Shown here: positions 58,201-64,000 of the stretch, piece after piece
Numbering within the stretch: the stretch's first letter is position 1
How the letters are laid out: the number at the start of each line of letters is the position of its first letter
DNA from: Hyphomicrobiales bacterium
GTDB taxonomy: Bacteria > Pseudomonadota > Alphaproteobacteria > Rhizobiales > Rhizobiaceae
DNA length: 64,000 nt
NCBI GenBank assembly: GCA_900473805.1
Contig: UCMS01000024.1
Span: 1-64,000, forward strand
Direction of reading: 5' to 3'
The notes under the pieces: generated by a model
Told to the model about the DNA's origin: nothing
Database searches by the model: none
Seen by the model: the letters and a program-made list of their open reading frames with translations, nothing else
Made by a program: the position numbers and the translations under genes

Positions 58201-59001
58201 ATGCAGCTTTATCCAACCAGCTACCATCGCGCCTCTTCCATCGAGGACGCCGGCAAACTTCTCTCCGGCGCCGAAGACGGCAAGTTCATCGCCGGCGGGC
58301 AGACGCTGATCGCGGCGCTGAAACAGCGCCTCGCCCAGCCGTCGGATCTCGTCGACCTTAGGCATATCGAGGCTCTGAAGGGCATCAAGGTCGAGGGGCG
58401 CCGCGTCACGATCGGTGCGGCCGTCACCCATGCGGAGGTCGCCTCGTCCTCGGCCATCCGCGCGGTCTGCCCGGCGATCTCGAACCTCGCTTCGATGATC
58501 GGCGATCCGCATGTGCGCCATATGGGCACGATCGGCGGTTCCGTCGCCAATGACGATCCGGCCGCCGACTATCCGTCCGCCGTGCTCGGCCTTGGTGCCA
58601 CCGTCGTCACCAATACACGCGAGATCGCGGCCGACGACTTCTTTGTCGGCCTGTTCGAAACGGCGCTTGCCGAGGACGAGATTATCACGGCCATTCGCTT
58701 CGATGCGCCGGAACGGGCGGGTTATGCGAAGTTCGCGAACCCGGCCTCGCGCTATGCCATGACCGGCGTCTTCGTCTCGAAGGGGGCGGGCGGGGTGCGC
58801 GTTGCCGTGACCGGTGCCGGGTCGAACGGTGTCTTCCGTCATGCCGGTCTCGAGGCGGCGCTCTCGGCCAACTGGTCACCAGATGCGGTTGCCGGCGTTG
58901 AGATCGATTCGTCGGACCTCATGTCGGACCTGCATTGCACATCCGACTACCGTGCGAACCTCATCCGCGTGATGGCCAAACGGGCCGTGCAGGCCTCCTG
59001 A
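58201..59001 (+). CDS. coxM: Molybdenum hydroxylase FAD subunit, CoxM-like
   Basis: This 266-residue subunit binds FAD (GKFIAGGQTLIAALKQRL at about 29-46 and the TIGGSVANDDPAADYP segment at about 112-127) and passes electrons to an acceptor. It follows coxL by 11 bases and ends before a strong terminator. Accessory genes (coxD, E, F, G) that mature form I CO dehydrogenase are absent here, supporting another substrate. The name coxM follows the family only. Confidence 0.9.
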   Translation: MQLYPTSYHRASSIEDAGKLLSGAEDGKFIAGGQTLIAALKQRLAQPSDLVDLRHIEALKGIKVEGRRVTIGAAVTHAEVASSSAIRAVCPAISNLASMIGDPHVRHMGTIGGSVANDDPAADYPSAVLGLGATVVTNTREIAADDFFVGLFETALAEDEIITAIRFDAPERAGYAKFANPASRYAMTGVFVSKGAGGVRVAVTGAGSNGVFRHAGLEAALSANWSPDAVAGVEIDSSDLMSDLHCTSDYRANLIRVMAKRAVQAS

Positions 59002-59028
59002 TTCCAGGCCCATGCGGAGACTGCCACG

Positions 59029-59055
59029 AAAGGACGGCCGCGTGCCGTCCTTTTT
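59029..59055 (+). terminator. Terminator of the coxSLM operon
   Basis: AAAGGACGGC-CGCGT-GCCGTCCTTT (59029-59053) is a perfect 10-bp stem followed by T residues (59051-59055). Confidence 0.92.
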
Positions 59056-59063
59056 CTCTGAAG

Positions 59064-59077
59064 TTGACGCAGATCAA
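59064..59077. promoter_or_regulatory. FNR/FixK-type box upstream of hemA
   Basis: TTGACGCAGATCAA matches the TTGAY-N4-RTCAA consensus of FNR, FnrN and FixK sites in rhizobia exactly. It lies 149 bases before the hemA start in the hemA promoter region, so microaerobic control of heme synthesis is likely. Confidence 0.7.
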
Positions 59078-59117
59078 GTTCAATGCGCCAGAAAGCGTTA
59101 GGATTTATGTGTGAAGC

Positions 59118-59151
59118 TTCTAAAATTCGCGCCTTTTGTCGCAGTTTAGAA
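59118..59151. promoter_or_regulatory. Inverted TTCTAAA/TTTAGAA pair before hemA
   Basis: TTCTAAA (59118-59124) and TTTAGAA (59145-59151) are inverted copies spaced by 20 bases. They resemble the half-sites of Irr ICE motifs, but the order and spacing are not canonical, so the assignment to iron control is weak. Confidence 0.25.
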
Positions 59152-59225
59152 TGAATATACACAAGCGGGGTTGACCCCGGCGACGGAGATACCCCAAAAG
59201 GGTCTGAAAGACTGGAGCTACAGGC

Positions 59226-60440
59226 ATGGATTTCGAGGCGTTTTTCACGGAGCAACTGGCGGGACTTCACGAGGAAGGCCGCTACCGCGTCTTCGCCGAT
59301 CTCGAACGCCAGCGCGGCAATTTTCCGCGCGCCACACGCTACACTGAAAAAGGTACCCAGGACGTCACCGTCTGGTGCTCCAACGACTATCTCGGCATGG
59401 GCCAGAACCCGCTCGTCATCGAGGCCATGAAGCAGGCGATCGACGACTGTGGCGCGGGTGCTGGAGGCACCCGGAATATCTCTGGTACCAACCACTACCA
59501 CGTTCTGCTTGAGCGTGAACTCGCCGATCTGCACGGCAAGGAATCGGCGCTGATCTTCACATCCGGTTATGTCTCGAACTGGGCAGCGCTCGGCACGCTC
59601 GGCGCCAAGATCCCCGGCTTGATCATCTTCTCGGATGCGCTCAACCACGCGTCGATGATCGAAGGCATTCGCCATTCCAAGGCGGAGCGCGTCATCTGGA
59701 AGCACAACGACGTCAAGGATCTGGAAGCCAAGCTCGCCGCCGCCGATCCGAAGGCGCCAAAGATGATCGCGTTCGAAAGCGTCTATTCGATGGATGGCGA
59801 CATCGCGCCGATCAAGGAGATCTGCGATCTGGCCGACAAGTATGGCGCAATGACCTATCTTGATGAAGTGCATGCCGTCGGCATGTACGGCGCGCATGGT
59901 GGCGGTATCGCCGAACGCGAAGGCCTGATGCATCGCCTGACGGTCATTGAAGGCACGCTCGGCAAGGCGTTCGGCGTGATGGGTGGTTATATCGCCGCCT
60001 CCGCCGCTCTCTGCGATTTCGTCCGCTCGTTTGCCTCCGGCTTCATCTTCACGACAGCGCTTCCGCCGGCGCTCGCTGCCGGTGCAGTTGCGTCGATCCG
60101 TCATCTGAAGACCAGCCAGGTCGAACGCTTCGCCCATCAGGAGCGCGTGCGTCGTCTTCGCTCGATGCTCGACAAGGCCGGCATCCCGCATATGCCGAAT
60201 CCGAGCCATATCGTGCCGGTCATGGTTGGCGATGCGGCCAAGTGCAAGTGGATTTCCGATCTGCTGCTCGACAACTGTTCCATCTATGTGCAGCCGATCA
60301 ACTACCCGACGGTCCCGAAAAAGACCGAGCGGCTGCGCATCACCCCGACGCCGCTGCACACCGATGCCGATCTCGAACATCTCGTCGGCTCGCTGCACCA
60401 GCTCTGGTCGCGCTGCGCGCTGGCCCGCGCGGTGGCTTGA
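59226..60440 (+). CDS. hemA: 5-aminolevulinate synthase
   Basis: HemA condenses glycine and succinyl-CoA to 5-aminolevulinate, the alphaproteobacterial C4 entry to heme. The 404-residue PLP enzyme has [24 protein letters not shown] ([11 protein letters not shown]), [10 protein letters not shown] and the PLP Lys247 in [14 protein letters not shown]. It starts at ATG 59226, after an FNR-type box and an AT-rich leader. A terminator follows it. Substrate supply by the suc genes links it to the TCA part of this window. Confidence 0.97.
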   Translation: MDFEAFFTEQLAGLHEEGRYRVFADLERQRGNFPRATRYTEKGTQDVTVWCSNDYLGMGQNPLVIEAMKQAIDDCGAGAGGTRNISGTNHYHVLLERELADLHGKESALIFTSGYVSNWAALGTLGAKIPGLIIFSDALNHASMIEGIRHSKAERVIWKHNDVKDLEAKLAAADPKAPKMIAFESVYSMDGDIAPIKEICDLADKYGAMTYLDEVHAVGMYGAHGGGIAEREGLMHRLTVIEGTLGKAFGVMGGYIAASAALCDFVRSFASGFIFTTALPPALAAGAVASIRHLKTSQVERFAHQERVRRLRSMLDKAGIPHMPNPSHIVPVMVGDAAKCKWISDLLLDNCSIYVQPINYPTVPKKTERLRITPTPLHTDADLEHLVGSLHQLWSRCALARAVA

Positions 60441-60466
60441 TCACGCCACGGCAGGCCTTCATAAAG

Positions 60467-60498
60467 ATGCGGGTTCCGGAAACGGAGCCCGCATTTTT
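60467..60498 (+). terminator. Terminator of hemA
   Basis: ATGCGGGTTCC pairs with GGAGCCCGCAT (one G-T pair) around GGAAAC and is followed by TTTTT. Confidence 0.88.
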
Positions 60499-60518
60499 CA
60501 TTGGGAGGTTTTGAGAAC

Positions 60519-61637
60519 GTGAGCATTGCCGATCGTGTGAATGCCCTGGTCGACAGGGTGATCGAGGAAGAGCGGATCACCGGTGCCGTCGTGCTGGTCT
60601 ACCAAGATGGGGAACCGATCCTCGAGAAGGCTGCCGGTCTTGCCGATCGCGAAGCGGGTTTGCCTGCCCGTCTCGACACGATCTTCCGCTACGCCTCCGT
60701 CACAAAGCCAGTTGTCGCCGTGACGGCGCTGGTCATGATCGAGAAGGGGCTGATCGGGCTCGACGATCGCGTTTCGGATTATCTGCCCTGGTTCAGACCA
60801 AAGACGCCTGATGGGCGCGAAGGCGCGATCACCATCCGGCATCTGCTCACGCACACGTCCGGCCTGCTCTATGATCCCGCGCTCGAATTGTTGCCGGAAG
60901 GGCAGCGCATGACGCTCGGCCTCGGCAATACGGATCTGAGTCTTGAAGACAATTTCAGCCGCCACAATGCCATCCCGCTCGCCTTCGAGCCGGGTTCGCG
61001 CTGGGCCTATTCCTTTGCGACAGACATTCTCGGCGGTGTCCTCGCCGCTGTCCATGGCGGGCCCCTTGAAGAGGCCGTCATTCACCATGTGGCCGGCCCG
61101 CTCGGCATGGCCGATGCCCGCTTTCACGTGACCGATCCTGCCCGGCTTGCCGTCGCCTATGCCGATGCTCCAGGTCGACCCGTTCGCATGCCGGACCCCT
61201 GGGTCAGCGGCGACGAGGAGAATTGGCGGACCGTGTTTTCGCCCGGCCGCATCTTCAATCCGAACGCCTTCCAGTCCGGTGGCGCCGGCATGGCCGGCAC
61301 GGCGCATGACGTCATGAAACTCCTGGAAATGCTGCGGACCGGCGGTGGCAATTTCCTTTCGCCCGAGATGGCACGCGCGGCCCTCGCAAACCAGATCGGC
61401 GAGATCGAGGGCGAGCCGGGCTATCGCTTCACCTTTGTCGGTGGCCTGGTCACGGATCCCGCCGCGGCGATGACCGCCTTGCCAAAGGGGGCGATTCAGT
61501 GGGGTGGCGTCTACGGGAACACCTGGTTCATCGATCCCGCGCAGCGGCTCACCGTTGTCAGCCTCACCAACAATGCGCTGGAAGGCTGCAACGGCGCCTA
61601 TCCGGAAATGTTGCGCGCGGCGGTGTATGGTCGGTAG
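60519..61637 (+). CDS. Serine hydrolase, beta-lactamase/EstB family
   Basis: This 372-residue protein belongs to the class C beta-lactamase/esterase (EstB-like) fold: the nucleophile motif is Ser60-Val-Thr-Lys63 (YASVTKP) and the second motif is around WAYSFATD (Tyr). No signal peptide is visible, so it is likely an intracellular esterase or peptidase rather than an antibiotic-degrading enzyme. The best start is GTG 60519 with GGGAGG upstream; a TTG at 60501 overlaps the hemA terminator end. It is convergent with dxr, 8 bases apart. Confidence 0.82.
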   Translation: MSIADRVNALVDRVIEEERITGAVVLVYQDGEPILEKAAGLADREAGLPARLDTIFRYASVTKPVVAVTALVMIEKGLIGLDDRVSDYLPWFRPKTPDGREGAITIRHLLTHTSGLLYDPALELLPEGQRMTLGLGNTDLSLEDNFSRHNAIPLAFEPGSRWAYSFATDILGGVLAAVHGGPLEEAVIHHVAGPLGMADARFHVTDPARLAVAYADAPGRPVRMPDPWVSGDEENWRTVFSPGRIFNPNAFQSGGAGMAGTAHDVMKLLEMLRTGGGNFLSPEMARAALANQIGEIEGEPGYRFTFVGGLVTDPAAAMTALPKGAIQWGGVYGNTWFIDPAQRLTVVSLTNNALEGCNGAYPEMLRAAVYGR

Positions 61638-61645
61638 GCGGATGC

Positions 61646-62848
61646 TTACCGTGCCGCGATGACCTCAGCCGCCTTGCGCCTCGCCTCTCGGTCCGCCGCA
61701 TAGACGTCGACAATCGTGTCCGCCGGCACACCCTCGACCATCGCATCCATTACCGTCTCGACCACTTCGGCCATGTCGAGGAAGCGGATCCTGTCCTCGA
61801 CAAAGGCATTAAAGGCGGTCTCTTCTGCGGCGTTGAGGATGGCGCCCTGCAGTCCGCCGCGCTCCAGCGCCGTGCGGGCGAGCCGGATCGCCGGGAAGCG
61901 CGTCTCGTCGGGTGCCTCGAAATCGAGCCGTGCGAGCTTGGCAAAATCGAGCCTGTCGACATTGAGCGCCGGGCGCTTGGGATAGGTGAGCGCATAGCCG
62001 ATCGCCGTACGCATGTCCGGCACACCGAGCTGGGCGATGACGGAGCCGTCGCTGTAGCCGACCATGGAATGAATGATAGACTGCGGATGCACGACGACCT
62101 CGATCTGGTCGGGGCGGACGTCGAAGAGGTGCTTCGCCTCGATCATCTCCAGCGCCTTGTTGAACATTGAGGCGCTGCCGACCGAGATCTTCAGGCCCAT
62201 CGACCAGTTGGGATGGGTGCGGGCCGTCTGCACCGTCACGTTTGCCATCTGCTCGCGCGTGTGGGTGCGGAAGGGGCCGCCTGAAGCCGTCAGCACGATC
62301 CGCTCCAGCGCGTGGCGCTGGTCGGCTTCGAGACACTGGAAGATCGCGGAATGTTCGCTGTCGACCGGGATCAACCGCCCGCCGCCCTTCTTCACCGCCT
62401 CGACAAACAAGCTGCCGGCGGAAACGAGGCATTCCTTGTTGGCGAGCGCGATATCGGCGCCGCGGGCGGCAGCCTTCAGCGTCGGCGCCAGACCTGCAGT
62501 CCCCACGATCGCCGCCATCACCCAGCCGGCATCCATGTCGGCGGCTTCTTCCAGTCCGCTGGTGCCAGCTGCGACATCGGTGCCGGAGCCCGCGAGCAGG
62601 TCCTTGAGCGTTCTATACTGGCTTTCGTCGGCAGTGACGGCGAGCTTTGCGCCGGTGCGGCGAGCCTGTTCGGCCAGCAGGTCGAGATTGCCATTGCCGG
62701 TCAGCGCCATGACCTCGAAGCTGTCGCGACCACCAAGTTGCGCGATGACATCGAGCGTGTTGACGCCGATCGAGCCGGTCGAGCCGAGGACTGAAAGGCG
62801 GCGGGGCCGGGCACTATCGATCATGCTGCTTAGGTCCGATTGCTTCAT
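61646..62848 (-). CDS. dxr: 1-deoxy-D-xylulose 5-phosphate reductoisomerase
   Basis: Dxr makes 2-C-methylerythritol 4-phosphate, the first committed step of the non-mevalonate isoprenoid pathway. The 400-residue protein has the NADPH motif GSTGSIGVNT (about 22-31), NKECLVSAG, the metal-site DSEHSAIFQ and TASGGPF with the flexible loop. The ATG at 62848 is used; an internal ATG at 62824 (MIDSARPRRLS) is a reasonable alternative with no better ribosome site. It stands alone here, far from the other pathway genes that often group near frr/cdsA. Confidence 0.94.
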   Translation of the reverse strand: MKQSDLSSMIDSARPRRLSVLGSTGSIGVNTLDVIAQLGGRDSFEVMALTGNGNLDLLAEQARRTGAKLAVTADESQYRTLKDLLAGSGTDVAAGTSGLEEAADMDAGWVMAAIVGTAGLAPTLKAAARGADIALANKECLVSAGSLFVEAVKKGGGRLIPVDSEHSAIFQCLEADQRHALERIVLTASGGPFRTHTREQMANVTVQTARTHPNWSMGLKISVGSASMFNKALEMIEAKHLFDVRPDQIEVVVHPQSIIHSMVGYSDGSVIAQLGVPDMRTAIGYALTYPKRPALNVDRLDFAKLARLDFEAPDETRFPAIRLARTALERGGLQGAILNAAEETAFNAFVEDRIRFLDMAEVVETVMDAMVEGVPADTIVDVYAADREARRKAAEVIAAR

Positions 62849-62928
62849 GCTCAGAAGGCTCTACAAGGGAAAGGGAAGACCAGCAAGAGAGAGCCTTTTC
62901 AGCCGTGCGCCGAAACGCGGGAGGTGAG

Positions 62929-64000
62929 ATGCCGAAGGGGGCGCCAATGCGATGGTTGCGCGACAGAGCGTCCTGGCTGCTGGCCGGCCTTGCGCTGGTC
63001 TGTCTTTTGGTCGGCGGTCTTCTCTATCTCTCTGACGCCCTCGTGCCGGCACGCTACGCCTGGTCTGTCGGTGCGCTCACGGTTCTCGCCGTCCTGTTGG
63101 TCGATATGGCGCGCGCGCTTCTCGCCGGGCGGATCGGGGTTGATGCGATTGCCGCGCTCGCCATCGGTGCTGCGCTTCTGCTCGGCGAAAACCTTGCGGC
63201 GGCCATCGTGGCCGTGATGTATGCCGGTGGCCAATTGCTCGAAAGCTATGCCGAGGGGCGTGCTCGCCGCGACATGACCGCTTTGCTCGGGCGTGTTTCC
63301 CGGACGGCTGTCGTTCATCGGGCGGACACGCTCGAGACGGTGCCGATCGAAACATTGACCCCCGGCGACGTCGTGCTCCTGCGCCGGGGCGAGGTGGTGC
63401 CGGTGGACGGTCGGCTGATGGGGGCGAGTGCCGTTCTCGACCTCTCGCCGCTCACCGGCGAGCCAATGCCCGTCGCATTTGAGCGGGGTCGGGAGATCCC
63501 CAGCGGAGCAACCGTCGTCGGCGACCCGTTCGACCTTCTCGTGTTGCGCGGCGCGGCCGCCAGCACCTATGCCGGCATCGTGCGGCTGGTCGAGCAGGCT
63601 CAGCAGAGCCGGTCTCCCATGGCGCGGCTGGCAGATCGATACGCTGTCTATTTTCTGGGCTTCACGCTCTGTCTTGCCGGTCTCGCCTATGGCTGGAGTG
63701 GCGATCCTGCACGCGCGCTTGCCGTCCTGGTTGTCGCCACCCCCTGTCCATTGATTCTCGCGGTTCCGGTCGCCGTGATCTCGGGAATGTCCCGGGCCGC
63801 TTCCCAGGGTGTTCTGGTCAAAACGGCAGGAGCTCTGGAAGCGCTCGCTGCCGTGACGACCGTCGTCCTCGACAAGACCGGGACCGTCACCTCCGCGCGA
63901 CCGGAGGTTGGGCGTGTATTTCCCACCGATGGATTTTCCCATGACGAGGTGCTGCGGCTGGCGGCCTCGCTTGATCAGGCCTCCGCGCATGTCGCTGCCG
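62929..64000 (+). CDS. P1B-type heavy-metal ATPase, 3' end beyond the window
   Basis: The gene runs past the window end; 357 residues are visible. It has six predicted helices before the P-domain, the actuator TGE loop (LTGEPMPV), and the phosphorylated Asp315 in DKTGT. The metal-binding helix reads TPCPL (Thr271-Pro272-Cys273), not CPC, SPC or APC, and there is no N-terminal heavy-metal-associated domain. Export of an unknown transition metal is likely. The ATG at 62929 has a GGGAGGTG site; ATG 62947 is an alternative. It diverges from dxr by 80 bases. Confidence 0.85.
   Translation, partial: MPKGAPMRWLRDRASWLLAGLALVCLLVGGLLYLSDALVPARYAWSVGALTVLAVLLVDMARALLAGRIGVDAIAALAIGAALLLGENLAAAIVAVMYAGGQLLESYAEGRARRDMTALLGRVSRTAVVHRADTLETVPIETLTPGDVVLLRRGEVVPVDGRLMGASAVLDLSPLTGEPMPVAFERGREIPSGATVVGDPFDLLVLRGAAASTYAGIVRLVEQAQQSRSPMARLADRYAVYFLGFTLCLAGLAYGWSGDPARALAVLVVATPCPLILAVPVAVISGMSRAASQGVLVKTAGALEALAAVTTVVLDKTGTVTSARPEVGRVFPTDGFSHDEVLRLAASLDQASAHVAA

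Overview
The window is a stretch of ordinary high-GC chromosome from an alphaproteobacterium of the Rhizobiaceae (Rhizobium/Agrobacterium/Ciceribacter-like). The gene orders sdhCDAB, mdh-sucCDAB...lpd and a separate F1 ATP synthase operon atpHAGDC, a Brucella-type Omp19 lipoprotein, a C4-pathway hemA and a rhizobial palindromic intergenic repeat all point there. This assignment is inference from gene content; no 16S gene, tRNA, insertion sequence, prophage or CRISPR array is visible.

Layout. 1-900: end of a methyltransferase gene and a small secreted protein. 1187-4620: succinate dehydrogenase. 4799-6541: Omp19-like lipoprotein and ZapE ATPase. 6721-17609: a TCA-cycle block (malate dehydrogenase, succinyl-CoA synthetase, 2-oxoglutarate dehydrogenase E1/E2 and a dihydrolipoyl dehydrogenase), with a small unrecognised two-helix membrane ORF between sucC and sucD and three accessory genes between sucB and lpd. 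17736-23709: cytochrome b561, DUF2867 protein, TraB/GumN protein, XerC, PriA and a membrane protein. 23972-28940: F1 sector of ATP synthase. 29005-34339 (minus strand): a possible catabolic cluster (GMC oxidoreductase, enolase-superfamily dehydratase, aldehyde dehydrogenase, LysR regulator) of unknown substrate. 34509-36864: L-lactate dehydrogenase, an ArsR-type regulator with the cysteine pair of sulfide/redox sensors, and a LysR regulator. 36931-43268: NAD-dependent molybdenum formate dehydrogenase fdsGBACD, split by a palindromic repeat. 43329-48240: asparaginase, CheW plus a soluble PAS chemoreceptor, arginase and its divergent AsnC regulator. 48350-54900: TamB/TamA and a glycine-zipper lipoprotein. 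55220-59001: form II coxSLM molybdenum hydroxylase. 59226-64000: hemA, a serine hydrolase, dxr and the start of a P1B-type metal ATPase with an unusual TPC motif.

The core genes work together: the TCA enzymes feed NADH and succinate-derived electrons to respiration, ATP synthase uses the resulting gradient, and succinyl-CoA also feeds HemA for heme. Formate dehydrogenase and the coxSLM protein both need molybdenum cofactor. Regulatory signals seen directly include a perfect FNR/FixK-type box upstream of hemA, a LysR-type dyad inside the end of the lysR gene that precedes fdsG, a 9-bp inverted repeat between arginase and asnC, and several clear rho-independent terminators.

Nothing here is a clearly new defence or mobile system. 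The best leads are the enolase-superfamily cluster whose dehydratase appears to lack a standard metal ligand, the small membrane ORF inside sucCD, the cysteine-rich small ORF near 55.1 kb, the TPC-type metal ATPase and the thiol-sensor-like ArsR protein beside lactate dehydrogenase.
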